A DNA stretch of 64,000 nt from a virus (IMGVR_UViG_3300050821_002122:124001-188000); one strand, 5' to 3'. Positions 24,116 to 32,138 are shown, numbered from the stretch's first letter. The notes: generated from the sequence alone by a model not told the origin. Program-made: numbers and translations.

Positions 24116-25123
24116 ATGTCTAAGCTTATTGCTTTGGGGGACCTCCACCTCACAGATCAGCACGGTAGCGGTGGTCTCGCTAAGTATGTGGAGAAGCCCG
24201 ACGAATACGTCATGAGCGAGGTTTCAAGGGTTGTGAAATGGGGATTGAAGCATGATGTTCTCGATTACGTTTTTGAGGGCGATATCTGCGAGAACCCGCG
24301 CATGAGTTATGAGGCACAGTTGGCATTCGCTCGATGCCTGCGTCGCTATCCTGACCTTCAGTTCTGGTTGATCCCAGGTAACCACGATAAGGTTGGTCGT
24401 GACTCAGCGGAAGGTCACTCGCTGGAAATCATCAAAGAAATGCGTATCAAGAATTTGAAAATCTGTTTGACCGATGAGGTGGTTCAAATCGGTCGGACGA
24501 AGGTTAAGATGTGCCCGTGGCCTTCTACTGCATTTGACCCGAAGATGTTGAACATCGGCCACGTTGAGGTGCGTGGCTCAAAGACCGACAGTGGTCGTAA
24601 GATGGAAGGTGAGGAATTATCGAAGTCGCAGGCAGTGGTCCTGATGGGACACTTGCACACACCACACAAAGTCCGCAACACTCACTACACCGGCACTCTG
24701 TACCAAACGAATTTCGGTGAACCTCTACCAAAAGGCTTTCACTATGTTGAATGGACCAGTAGGGATGACCACGAGATTACCCATGTGCCTTTCGATCCCA
24801 AGTACAAGTTGCATAACTGTGTCATCGAATCTGAGGATGACATAAAGGCTCTGCCTCGTAGCGAGACTGACCTCATAAAGTTGGTCGTCAAAGATGGGGC
24901 CGACGTAGTGGTCCCACAGTGGTCGAACATTGTTGTAACCAAAGTTTTCAAAACAAAGAATGATCTGGTATCTATTCTCACCGAAGACCTTTTGAACGGA
25001 CATGAGTTGGTCATCCGATCCTCTGACTACTTCAACAAGTGGTTAGGAGCCCAAACGATACCGCAAGCTTTAAAGGTAAGGGCGACGCGTCTTCGCAAAC
25101 AAATATTAGGTGGTGGAAAATGA
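24116..25123 (+). CDS. SbcD/Mre11/gp47-type metallophosphoesterase nuclease
   Basis: A 335-residue protein with the full calcineurin-like metal site: GDLH at residues 8-11, EGD at 54-56, GNHD at 88-91 and GHLH at 178-181. The length and the C-terminal 100-residue extension fit phage gp47-type subunits. Relatives process DNA ends for recombination-dependent replication together with a Rad50/SbcC/gp46 ATPase. No such partner is visible in this window, so it would have to lie elsewhere or be a host protein. It overlaps the SLOG gene by ATGA. Confidence 0.92.
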   Translation: MSKLIALGDLHLTDQHGSGGLAKYVEKPDEYVMSEVSRVVKWGLKHDVLDYVFEGDICENPRMSYEAQLAFARCLRRYPDLQFWLIPGNHDKVGRDSAEGHSLEIIKEMRIKNLKICLTDEVVQIGRTKVKMCPWPSTAFDPKMLNIGHVEVRGSKTDSGRKMEGEELSKSQAVVLMGHLHTPHKVRNTHYTGTLYQTNFGEPLPKGFHYVEWTSRDDHEITHVPFDPKYKLHNCVIESEDDIKALPRSETDLIKLVVKDGADVVVPQWSNIVVTKVFKTKNDLVSILTEDLLNGHELVIRSSDYFNKWLGAQTIPQALKVRATRLRKQILGGGK

Positions 25124-25548
25124 AAGTAGGTTTTGCAGGTTCGCAACGAGGCATGACTCAGTGCCAAAGAGAGACGCTGGTCAAGGTATGTAAAGAATTA
25201 CAGATGACCGAAGCACACCACTGTGATAGTGAGGGTTCCGATATACAGGCGCATCATATCTTTCGCCGTGCTGACCGTTACCTCATGATAGCGGCACATC
25301 CACCAGCGACATCTCACCGAGCTTACTGCAACGCCGACCATTTCTATCCGCAAGCAGGGTACATCACCAGCAAAAAGAATATGGTGGATGCGACTGACAT
25401 GTTGATCGCCTGTCCCTATACAACTCAAGAGAATACCAAAGGTGTCACATGGATTACAGTGCGGTATGCACGACTGAAGGCGAAGAACTGCCTAATCATC
25501 TTGCCTAACGGACTACACATTTTGGAGATAAATGATGGCAGTAAATAG
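25120..25548 (+). CDS. SLOG-superfamily Rossmann-fold protein
   Basis: A 142-residue protein with the phage SLOG pattern: VGFAGSQRGMTQ at 3-14 (glycine-rich nucleotide loop), HHCDSEGSDIQAHHI at 33-47, AAHPP at 58-62 and RAYC next. Towards the C-terminus it has ACPYTTQ and GVTWITVRYARLKAKNCLIILPNG. Relatives (LOG, DprA, YspA types) bind nucleotides or nucleotide-derived ligands. The product is co-translated with the nuclease, but a shared function is only inferred. Confidence 0.85.
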   Translation: MKVGFAGSQRGMTQCQRETLVKVCKELQMTEAHHCDSEGSDIQAHHIFRRADRYLMIAAHPPATSHRAYCNADHFYPQAGYITSKKNMVDATDMLIACPYTTQENTKGVTWITVRYARLKAKNCLIILPNGLHILEINDGSK

Positions 25549-25774
25549 TGTAGGTACATTCTGTGTTGTAATCCACAAGCAACTTGTCGTAAAAAATTGT
25601 CCAATCCGAACCTGTACCTGGCGCGCAGAGAATGGTCAGTGTCGTTATTCTCCGCAAGCAGAATCGTATACCGCTCAAGAGTTGGCCAAGTTGCTGGACC
25701 GCCCTTCTCCCACAGATGAACCAAGAATTAAAGCTGACCTTTTCAAGGCAGTTAAAAGCGCAGTATCCAAATAG
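25532..25774 (+). CDS. Small Cys-containing protein (80 aa)
   Basis: No family recognised. A NCPIRTCTWRAENGQCRY segment gives three closely spaced Cys, with a fourth earlier (TFC), which could form a small metal-binding knuckle. Two adjacent ATGs (25532 and 25535) share the GGAGA site; either may be used. Confidence 0.75.
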   Translation: MMAVNSVGTFCVVIHKQLVVKNCPIRTCTWRAENGQCRYSPQAESYTAQELAKLLDRPSPTDEPRIKADLFKAVKSAVSK

Positions 25775-25807
25775 CCCTGAGCTTCCCTAATCCTAACGAG
25801 GACCAAG

Positions 25808-26524
25808 ATGAACTTTATACCACTCTCCGCCTACGACAAAGAAGGTCGTGATTCGACTAACCCGATCTGGGGTATCAATATCTCGGATCAATCGGTCACC
25901 GCAGTTGCCGGTGAGGTCATTCTCGCCGTGCCGCGCGACAACGGTGACCAGCGCGATTTGCTGAAGTTGCCGAAAACCTGGCTGCCGCAAGAATTGACTC
26001 GTGACATTCCGCGCCTGCGTCTGCTGAATTCGCCGGAGTTCCGCCGCGCCGTCAACGGTGACCTGATCGGCCTGATCTCCGAGGAAGATGCCGAACGTCT
26101 GTTGCGCCAGAACGGCGCCAAAGAAGAGAAAGCGCTGCTGCGTTCGCAAGAACAACACATCCGCAAAGCCGGTGCGCCACGTACCATCGCTGACTCGGGC
26201 GCAGAGATCAGTCGTCTGGACGGCATCACCGATGACGACGATGATGACGGTTCTGGCCGTAATCAAACGGTCATCATCGATACCAATCGCAAGAAGACAG
26301 TGGCGCAGGCCGCACTCGACGGCGTGGAGGATGTCGAACCTGGTATCACCCCGCAGTTCAAAATGTGGGTCGACCGCCTGAAGACGCAAAACGACATGGA
26401 TGTTCGCAACCAGCTCAAGAGCCGGTCTTCCTACAAGAAAGCGGAACTACGGTTCCTGCAACGCGAATTGCCACGCGCTCTGACGCTGGCCCACAAGCTG
26501 ATCGCAAAAGCGCTCGGCAAGTAA
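25808..26524 (+). CDS. Hypothetical protein with acidic linker (238 aa)
   Basis: No family recognised. The N-terminal 70 residues are beta-rich; a charged helical stretch follows (SEEDAERLLRQNGAKEEKALLRSQEQHI). A GITDDDDDDGSG acidic hinge lies near 140, then a helical C-terminal domain with Lys/Arg-rich surface. Codon use is more GC-rich than in its neighbours, as for highly expressed genes. A terminator follows immediately. Confidence 0.85.
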   Translation: MNFIPLSAYDKEGRDSTNPIWGINISDQSVTAVAGEVILAVPRDNGDQRDLLKLPKTWLPQELTRDIPRLRLLNSPEFRRAVNGDLIGLISEEDAERLLRQNGAKEEKALLRSQEQHIRKAGAPRTIADSGAEISRLDGITDDDDDDGSGRNQTVIIDTNRKKTVAQAALDGVEDVEPGITPQFKMWVDRLKTQNDMDVRNQLKSRSSYKKAELRFLQRELPRALTLAHKLIAKALGK

Positions 26525-26530
26525 TTACCA

Positions 26531-26558
26531 GGGAGGCCCTTTGTGGTCTCCCATTTTT
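26531..26558 (+). terminator. Factor-independent terminator
   Basis: GGGAGGCC pairs with GGTCTCCC (one G-U) across a 6-base loop, followed by ATTTTT. Confidence 0.85.
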
Positions 26559-26571
26559 CTAGGAGACTCAT

Positions 26572-27174
26572 ATGTCCAAAGTGTACGATCAGGCTACTCG
26601 CCGAAATCTCAAAGAGATACGCGCGCTTCGCGTCGGTGATGTACTTCGTGTGTACCGACAAGATAGTGAGGTGACCTTCGACTGCTTCGTCACTCACTGT
26701 AGCACCACATCCAAAACGGGTGACGAGTGGAATGTGATGGTTTTAACTCTCAGCAGTTTTGGCAAGCGGTGGTCGGAATCGCGTCGATTAGCTACCGATC
26801 GCTTTGAGGTCATCGGCAAGCTGAGCGTGGCATCTCTTGGTGTGACCGTCTCGGCCAATAAAGCTGTATCTCGCGGTATGCTTAGCTCGATGTTTCAGGT
26901 TGACGACGCTGGACATATACCAAAATCCGCTAAGATGAAAGAACCAGGAAAGCAAAGCGTACAGACCAACATCAGACGCGAGGGCCACTACAGCGAATCG
27001 GGCAAGCAACCGAAGTTCGTCATGTCAAAAGAAACTAAGACCAGCCGCGTACCGTCGGCCAAACCCCAGCAACCCAATACGCCGAAGCCTGCTAAGCCAA
27101 GTTGGTCCAATGCTCAGGTCAATGCAGCATTTGAAAAAGCAGGCAAACCAACCTCCACTAAAGCAAAGAAATAA
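26572..27174 (+). CDS. Hypothetical protein with basic, Pro-rich tail (200 aa)
   Basis: No family recognised. The first 90 residues are strand-rich (VGDVLRVYRQDSEVTFDCFVTH) and may form a small barrel. The last 80 residues are low-complexity, Lys/Pro/Ser/Gln-rich and probably disordered, ending KPTSTKAKK. A strong terminator follows. Confidence 0.85.
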   Translation: MSKVYDQATRRNLKEIRALRVGDVLRVYRQDSEVTFDCFVTHCSTTSKTGDEWNVMVLTLSSFGKRWSESRRLATDRFEVIGKLSVASLGVTVSANKAVSRGMLSSMFQVDDAGHIPKSAKMKEPGKQSVQTNIRREGHYSESGKQPKFVMSKETKTSRVPSAKPQQPNTPKPAKPSWSNAQVNAAFEKAGKPTSTKAKK

Positions 27175-27180
27175 CCGCAT

Positions 27181-27209
27181 GCGCTGCTCTCGCAAAGCAG
27201 CGCTTTTTT
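27181..27209 (+). terminator. Strong factor-independent terminator
   Basis: GCGCTGCT and AGCAGCGC form an 8-bp GC-rich stem with a 7-base loop, followed by six T. Confidence 0.92.
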
Positions 27210-27420
27210 ACGTCGCCACAGGTGGTTTTTACTGCGTTTTCCATGCTCTGGCACGCTGAAAATCGACTCTATGACGCTCTGTACGTGCAGGATGTTGCTA
27301 AAAAGCTACATTTTGCTCTGCCAGAGTGATATTTACCACATTCTTTACGATTTTTACCACTTCCACGCTGAAAATCATGCTAAAATGGAGGCACAGCAGC
27401 AAACAAACGAAAGGAACCAA
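27210..27420 (+). promoter_or_regulatory. Repeat-rich promoter region
   Basis: About 210 gene-free bases after a terminator. It contains two copies of CACGCTGAAAATC (27252-27264, 27364-27376), two of TTTACCAC (27332-27339, 27353-27360), a CTCTGCCAGAG dyad near 27315, and an extended -10 box TGCTAAAAT at 27378-27386. It drives the 27421 gene and probably those after it. Confidence 0.6.
27378..27386 (+). promoter_or_regulatory. Extended -10 sigma70-like promoter (fourth, diverged copy)
   Basis: TGCTAAAAT in the context CTGAAAATCATGCTAAAATG. It aligns with the GTTATAATAGAAGCG boxes near 37.7, 50.2 and 60.5 kb. A host-sigma70 early promoter is inferred. Confidence 0.55.
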
Positions 27421-27681
27421 ATGAAACAAATTCGATTCAGAATGCTTGATCTGCTCAACGTCGATGGCCTGACTCTGCAACAGATGATCGTGCCCCTGAC
27501 TGATACGACCGAGCAACGGCTGATTCTCGCAAAAACAGCAAGCTGGGAATACACGTTCGCACTCGATCTGTGCGGAACCGAAATGACTGTGACGACGCCG
27601 TACAATACGCTGAGCCGCAGTTACTGGAAACTCGGCGAACTGATTGCAGCGGAAGTCCCGCACGTAATCGAAACGATTTAA
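27421..27681 (+). CDS. Hypothetical protein (86 aa)
   Basis: No family recognised. The start at 27421 (MKQIRFRML) has AAAGGA 6 bases upstream and lies 35 bases after the promoter box. The frame is open upstream to 27271, but that part covers the promoter. The protein is mixed alpha/beta with QQMIVPLTDTTEQRL at its centre. Its stop codon lies in the 9-bp repeat array. Confidence 0.85.
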   Translation: MKQIRFRMLDLLNVDGLTLQQMIVPLTDTTEQRLILAKTASWEYTFALDLCGTEMTVTTPYNTLSRSYWKLGELIAAEVPHVIETI

Positions 27682-27718
27682 ACGATTTAAACGATCTAAA
27701 CGATCTAAACGATTTACA
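27674..27718. repeat. Five tandem 9-bp repeats
   Basis: CGATTTAAA twice, CGATCTAAA twice, then CGATTTACA, with exact 9-bp spacing of the CGA core (27674, 27683, 27692, 27701, 27710). The array starts over the stop codon of the preceding gene and ends about 40 bases before the next ATG. Related AAACGATTTA dyads occur at three other promoter loci, so it is probably a regulator-binding array. Confidence 0.6.
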
Positions 27719-27758
27719 CTGTTTTCTAACGTAGTTCAATCTCACTAGGAGTAATATC

Positions 27759-28064
27759 ATGGCAACCGCAAACATCGAACGTACCGTCCGTCAATTCATC
27801 CGTGCCCAGTTCTCGGCTCGTCTGCGTCACAACGAAGACAAGACCTTCGACTTCACGATGACCGGCAACAAAGCACGCTGCGGCATCACGAATCCGCGCA
27901 CTGTCGCAGCGAGTCTGGAAGAACAAGCGAAATCGTTCGCCGAAAAAGGCAACACCACGGTGTTCACGATGCCGAAGTCCCTCGGCGGCGGCACGATCAC
28001 GCTGAAAGTCGGCGATGTCAGCAGCGTGACACTGGCCGGTGTCGCAATCGACTTCGACGAATAA
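27759..28064 (+). CDS. Hypothetical protein, probably highly expressed (101 aa)
   Basis: No family recognised. The N-terminal 30 residues are helical and basic (RTVRQFIRAQFSARLRH); the C-terminal 40 are strand-rich (STTVFTMPKSL..TITLKVGDVSSVTL). Codons are strongly biased to GC-rich, preferred forms. It is flanked by a repeat array and a strong terminator, so it forms its own unit. Confidence 0.85.
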   Translation: MATANIERTVRQFIRAQFSARLRHNEDKTFDFTMTGNKARCGITNPRTVAASLEEQAKSFAEKGNTTVFTMPKSLGGGTITLKVGDVSSVTLAGVAIDFDE

Positions 28065-28081
28065 GCAATGTGCAGTAAACC

Positions 28082-28109
28082 AGAGCGGCTCAATTGAGCC
28101 GCTCTTTTT
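28082..28109 (+). terminator. Strong factor-independent terminator
   Basis: A 12-bp perfect palindrome arm (AGAGCGGCTCAA with TTGAGCCGCTCT) followed by TTTTT. Confidence 0.93.
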
Positions 28110-28129
28110 GCATTCAATCGAAGAACCAA

Positions 28130-28264
28130 ATGGAACGCTTCTATCCGTCATTGGAATTTTTTACACATGCCTGCTTTATGTTTAATGAAGACCCTATCAA
28201 ACTAATTGATAGCAAAGAGTACCACGCATGGCCGGACGGTACGGTAAGAGCATACGCAGCATAA
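28130..28264 (+). CDS. Small hypothetical protein (44 aa)
   Basis: A short frame starting ATGGAACGC with a weak GAAG site 5 bases upstream, encoding a 44-residue aromatic-rich peptide (FYPSLEFFTHACFMF). It fills the gap between a terminator and the next gene. No family is known, and a coding role is moderately supported by codon choice. Confidence 0.5.
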   Translation: MERFYPSLEFFTHACFMFNEDPIKLIDSKEYHAWPDGTVRAYAA

Positions 28265-28308
28265 TCTTAGCATTCACTAATAATCAGCATCCACTCTCGG
28301 AGCAAATC

Positions 28309-28677
28309 ATGAACACAGCTAAAGCAACGAACCAGGCCCTGAAATGGTTCAACCAGAATTTTGCAGAAAAAGACGGTAAGGATTTCTCATTGCCGCTTAC
28401 TGTGCTGTATGTAGACAACACGTGGTTATTCGCCACGCAAGTAACTTCCAACGATTGGGACACTGATCGTATCGTCTGCGTTCAACTTCAAGGCACCAAG
28501 ATCGTTAAGATCACGGCTCGCGAATTCGGTATCCTCGCGGATTCCAAGGAGGCCAACACGATTCCGAGCGCTGTTGCATACTTCGCGCAATTCGGCATTG
28601 CCACGAAACAGCGGTGGAGGAAACCTAATACCGTGAACGTGTCTACCACACATGCGGATGTGGTTAAAAATCTTTAA
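28309..28677 (+). CDS. Hypothetical protein (122 aa)
   Basis: No family recognised. The start at 28309 (MNTAKATNQ) has CGGAG 7 bases before it; the longer frame from 28228 overlaps the small gene upstream. The order is helix (NQALKWFNQNFAEK), strands (LTVLYVDNTWLFATQV) and helix, a compact alpha/beta domain with a basic C-terminus. Confidence 0.85.
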   Translation: MNTAKATNQALKWFNQNFAEKDGKDFSLPLTVLYVDNTWLFATQVTSNDWDTDRIVCVQLQGTKIVKITAREFGILADSKEANTIPSAVAYFAQFGIATKQRWRKPNTVNVSTTHADVVKNL

Positions 28678-28825
28678 GAGTTTCGGGCTGCCAGATTTGT
28701 CATGCAACCCTGGCAACAGGCTGAAGTATTATGAATTCTTGGTACCAGGCTTCGGTAGTATCGTTGCGACGACTCGCAATGACACTAGCTTCGGTATCAC
28801 TATCTATAATGGTGAGGGAATATGA
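28658..28825 (+). CDS. Small hypothetical protein (55 aa)
   Basis: This short gene starts inside the 3' end of the previous one (20-base overlap) and its TGA overlaps the next ATG as ATGA. It encodes a 55-residue product with a strand-rich C-terminus (YEFLVPGFGSIVATT, SFGITIYNG). The overlaps at both ends and coding-like codons support it; the ribosome site is weak. Confidence 0.65.
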   Translation: MWLKIFKSFGLPDLSCNPGNRLKYYEFLVPGFGSIVATTRNDTSFGITIYNGEGI

Positions 28826-29046
28826 TAAAGAAACGGAGTGCGCGTATTCAACGCAATGATGCTGGGCAGATTCCCTATACCAAATTGCGTGGTATCGGAC
28901 TGAACAAGTACAGGTCCACGCGCTACTACCTGGTTCCCCGTTCCCACGAGAACGGATTCTACAGCGTGCGGTCCATCCACTTCTGGAACCAGAACCGCGA
29001 TCTGCTCAATCCGCCGTCATCACGCTTAGTCAAGGGGAAGAAATGA
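28822..29046 (+). CDS. Small basic protein (74 aa)
   Basis: No family recognised. Net basic with many Arg/Lys and Tyr (KLRGIGLNKYRSTRYYLVPRS). It has ATGA overlaps with both neighbours. Confidence 0.85.
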   Translation: MIKKRSARIQRNDAGQIPYTKLRGIGLNKYRSTRYYLVPRSHENGFYSVRSIHFWNQNRDLLNPPSSRLVKGKK

Positions 29047-29465
29047 AACACCTCGATCTGATTTATATCTTGCGGTCGCTGTCGATCAACTATGATGTAT
29101 CCGTTGATTACGATCCAGTACCGTGCCAAATCAACCGTGCATATTTCAAGCGCGAGGGTCTGAAAGAGTTTTTGTCCAGAACTGGACTCACCAGCAAAAC
29201 AAAAGACATTGCACAGTTGGTTGTGGCTACTCGTTTTACCAACTACGAACACGAAGACAAACGCGGCGTTTGGATTCTGTTTGACACCGTCAACGGCAAT
29301 TACGATGATCCAGAAAACGGTGACGCGCACATATTCATCTTTGCGTCGCGGCACGCAGCACGCGAGCATAAACGCGAGTTGGATCGTCGTCGGCAAACTA
29401 AACCGAACACGATCACCGTCAGTGGTCCACACCGCTACTATTACGCACAAAAGGAGATACCATGA
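29043..29465 (+). CDS. Hypothetical protein (140 aa)
   Basis: No family recognised. An N-terminal helix, then a mixed region ending in the strand-like RGVWILFDTVNG, then a basic helix (ASRHAAREHKRELDRRRQ). It may bind nucleic acid through the Arg-rich helix; that is inference only. Confidence 0.85.
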   Translation: MKHLDLIYILRSLSINYDVSVDYDPVPCQINRAYFKREGLKEFLSRTGLTSKTKDIAQLVVATRFTNYEHEDKRGVWILFDTVNGNYDDPENGDAHIFIFASRHAAREHKRELDRRRQTKPNTITVSGPHRYYYAQKEIP

Positions 29466-29818
29466 AGTTCTCAGAACAAAAACACATTCGCACGGTGCTG
29501 TACTGCGAAGGAATATCGATAGAAGTATTCAGCTACCAGGGCGCGCACTACATACAAACGTGGGTGGACATTGATTGGGGATCGCCGGTTGTCAACTACT
29601 TTGTAGCAGCGCAGATTACCGGCGATCAGTACGCGGCTTACTTGCAACGCAAGCTGAGTCTTGCTGAAATCCAGCGCGCTACGCCCGTGCTGTACTACGG
29701 TGCGCACACCGCTAATCTAGATGCAGAAATGCAGATCGTCACCTACGATCAAATTCCCGAAGATCGCCGCGCGCCAGATACGGCGTTCTACGATCCAAGC
29801 CTCGATCCACTCAACTAA
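29462..29818 (+). CDS. Hypothetical protein (118 aa)
   Basis: No family recognised. It begins by ATGA overlap. A strand-rich half (RTVLYCEGISIEVFSYQGAH) is followed by a helix (ITGDQYAAYLQRKLSLAEI) and a Pro/Asp-rich tail. No membrane segment or Cys motif. Confidence 0.85.
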   Translation: MKFSEQKHIRTVLYCEGISIEVFSYQGAHYIQTWVDIDWGSPVVNYFVAAQITGDQYAAYLQRKLSLAEIQRATPVLYYGAHTANLDAEMQIVTYDQIPEDRRAPDTAFYDPSLDPLN

Positions 29819-29829
29819 AAGGAGTCACC

Positions 29830-30201
29830 ATGTCTATTACCAAATTTGGCTGGGGTCATTTCCCTGTGGGTACTACTTGTGTCATTCATCTTGACCACGG
29901 TCAGCAAGTTAAACCACCATTCACTGTAACGGTCACAGGTGTGAGCCGCAATGGTCCTAACAGCTATTGCATTGATACGGATACCCCCGGTACCGTCACC
30001 GAGTTTTTCACCTGCAACATAGACCACGTAGCGGAGATAACGAAACGAGGTCCCGGCATCGCCACCTTAATCGATGCACACAGTCAATCCTCAGAAAATT
30101 CTGGACAAACTACTCGCAAGAACACCTCGTCAAACATAAGAATCATTACGGTACTTACGTACCACGTGGTCTGTGTTATGCAATCGCGTCAGAATATCTG
30201 A
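29830..30201 (+). CDS. Hypothetical protein, C-terminal part doubtful (123 aa as read)
   Basis: Residues 1-75 look like a genuine strand-rich domain (GTTCVIHLDHGQQVKPPFTV). From about codon 75 (position 30050) the frame loses coding character and runs through the start of the next gene. A +1 shift near 30043 would give a short ending NEVPASPP with a TAA at 30068, three bases before the ATG at 30074. This may be an indel or the true extended frame. Confidence 0.6.
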   Translation: MSITKFGWGHFPVGTTCVIHLDHGQQVKPPFTVTVTGVSRNGPNSYCIDTDTPGTVTEFFTCNIDHVAEITKRGPGIATLIDAHSQSSENSGQTTRKNTSSNIRIITVLTYHVVCVMQSRQNI

Positions 30202-30491
30202 CTGACGACCAACAACTGAGCATGGATCGGCTTATCGCTGCGCTGTATGAGCGCGGCATTATGCAAGCCGCATTTAGCGCGCCGCAAGATGAGTGGCATC
30301 GCACAAGCTGCATCTTCAAAAAGAAACAACTGCGCAAAGCAATCAGGCAATTGGTAAATAAATGCCTGCTCAACCACAAGCATGAGCAACGTCGGCAAGA
30401 CACAGAAGACGCCATAGCCGCAGATCGCGACTGGGAGAATTCCGAGTGCGACAGATTTGCTGAAATCTACGACCAATCCGAAGGAGCATAG
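30074..30491 (+). CDS. Hypothetical helical protein with an apparent +1 frameshift
   Basis: From ATG 30074 the frame encodes a plausible start (HTVNPQKILDKLLA) but stops after 21 codons. The frame one base further continues without a break (EHLVKHKNHYGTYVPRG, then AIASEYLTDDQQLSMDRLI) to 30491. Removing one base near 30115 (GCAAGAAC) gives a continuous protein of about 138 residues. Only the part from ATG 30222 is otherwise accounted for. It may be a programmed +1 shift, a broken gene or a sequence error. No family recognised. Confidence 0.55.
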
Positions 30492-30492
30492 G

Positions 30493-30903
30493 ATGCGTAT
30501 CTCTTACGAAAAAGCCCGCAACTTGCGGTCGGGTCAAATGATCTGGCGTGTGATGGTCCACGTTCACGTCAACCGGTTTGTCACACCATATACGGAGCGG
30601 ATTGAGGCCTATGCCGACGCTCAGTACTTCAAGGGGAAGCGCACGCACCACGAGGACTGGCCCGGTCCAAAGAGTCTGGGGCAGCTTCTCAACGGAACCT
30701 ACGGCGGCTACTTCACAACGAAGAAACAAGCCGAAGCCTTCGTGCAAGAAATTCTTGACGGGCTGCACCCGAGTATCATCTCTGCCGCGCGTGAATACGG
30801 CGCGGAGATGGACTACATGGACGAATGCATGGGCATCTGCAACCGAGGTTTCGGCTTCTATGAGTGTGACCTCGAATCTGATTACATGACTGACCCTTTC
30901 TAA
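30493..30903 (+). CDS. Hypothetical protein (136 aa)
   Basis: No family recognised. The start at 30493 has AAGGAG 7 bases upstream. The N-terminal half is strand-rich and basic (RSGQMIWRVMVHVHVNRFV). The centre has GTYGGYFTTKKQAEAFVQEIL, a strand-helix unit. The C-terminus is acidic with Cys residues. Confidence 0.85.
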   Translation: MRISYEKARNLRSGQMIWRVMVHVHVNRFVTPYTERIEAYADAQYFKGKRTHHEDWPGPKSLGQLLNGTYGGYFTTKKQAEAFVQEILDGLHPSIISAAREYGAEMDYMDECMGICNRGFGFYECDLESDYMTDPF

Positions 30904-30915
30904 CTGGAGAACAAA

Positions 30916-31584
30916 ATGAACCACTTACTCGCAAACATCAAAGCCGGTGACCTCATCGTTTTCAACCCAGAGCATGAACAACGTGGCCACGGTACAGTGC
31001 TGCAAGTTCTGGCTGATCGCAAAGTTGAAGCCGAGGTCGGCATGCTGGGAGACAGCGTGCTTTCGGAACCGAAGGTAGTTGAGGTCAACTACTACGATAT
31101 CGAGCGCGTCAACGGCGCGTATGTTTTCAGCCGTCTCCATAATGTCTATGGTTCGATTCCTGAAATCGACATCGTGGTCAAGGTCGGCGAGGAACAGCAA
31201 CAAAAGGGCATAGCGCAAGACAAAATTCTCCAAGAGAGCCTGGAGTTCGTGGCTCGTCAGGCTCATAGCTACCGTCGCCAATGCTTGCGAAATTTGTTCA
31301 CGCAGATCAGCAGTGCGGTAAAGGAAATACGTCTCCTAGGAGAGATCAACGAGGTCTTCAAAATCGGTACTACTCTGATGGAGCAAAGCATCGATGCCGC
31401 CTCAACCCGAGCCGATGAACTATCTAAGTTCGAGACAGATATGTTGGTCTACCATCGCATTCAACATCGTCTTGCCAAAATGAGCATGGGCGAACTGCGC
31501 AAGGTCCTCACGCCGGAGGCACAGGCGGATATCCTCAAGGACCTGGATACCAACAACAACCCGAAAGATGAGGTGACGAAATGA
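30916..31584 (+). CDS. Hypothetical protein with N-terminal barrel-like domain (222 aa)
   Basis: No family recognised. Residues 1-70 resemble a small beta barrel (IKAGDLIVFNPEHEQRGHGTVLQVLAD). The rest is helical with coiled-coil potential (DKILQESLEFVARQAHSYRRQ). It overlaps the next gene by ATGA. Confidence 0.85.
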   Translation: MNHLLANIKAGDLIVFNPEHEQRGHGTVLQVLADRKVEAEVGMLGDSVLSEPKVVEVNYYDIERVNGAYVFSRLHNVYGSIPEIDIVVKVGEEQQQKGIAQDKILQESLEFVARQAHSYRRQCLRNLFTQISSAVKEIRLLGEINEVFKIGTTLMEQSIDAASTRADELSKFETDMLVYHRIQHRLAKMSMGELRKVLTPEAQADILKDLDTNNNPKDEVTK

Positions 31585-32138
31585 ACGCAAATCCTATCGT
31601 CGTCGCATTCAACGATGCGACCAATAACAAATTCGCCGATTTTGACTACACCTCGTGGATAACGTTGACGTACCGTCCGCAAGATTGCTTGGAGTCGCAA
31701 GCGAAGGCATTCGATGCCGCAGTTCGGCTCTATTTGGGCGACACACTGTACAAGACTGCTGAGTCGCAAGTCCGCATCGATCAGATGCTAAGGTTCAAGC
31801 TGGGATTTACTTCCGGCTTGAATATCGAGCTACTGACTTTCATGGACCACGTGGCTGCCTTCCGTAACAGTCTTACGCCCAATCCCAAAATCGCTCAGCA
31901 AGAAAATGTGGAAGCCGCCGACCTGTATCGCCTGCTGACGCTGTTCTACGATGATGTGCGGCCGGAATGGCCAGGTAGTATTTACGCCTGGGCAGTCGCT
32001 GCACTCACTCGCAAAGAAACTGAGTTGATCGATCATGTGCAGGCGGCTCGCAAGAAGATCAAGGGCCGCGATACTTACGCACATACGGTCTTCGGCATGA
32101 TGCACGCGCATCTCACCAAGCACAGGAGCTGGAAATGA
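31581..32138 (+). CDS. Hypothetical helical protein (185 aa)
   Basis: No family recognised. Largely helical and aromatic; segments such as YGSIYAW-type (GSIYAWAVAALTRKETELIDHVQ) suggest a compact helical bundle. It overlaps genes on both sides by 4 bases. Confidence 0.85.
   Translation: MNANPIVVAFNDATNNKFADFDYTSWITLTYRPQDCLESQAKAFDAAVRLYLGDTLYKTAESQVRIDQMLRFKLGFTSGLNIELLTFMDHVAAFRNSLTPNPKIAQQENVEAADLYRLLTLFYDDVRPEWPGSIYAWAVAALTRKETELIDHVQAARKKIKGRDTYAHTVFGMMHAHLTKHRSWK

Noticed and set aside
27674-27718. CRISPR-like array
   Set aside because: The 9-bp units are contiguous without spacers, and no cas genes are present anywhere in the window.
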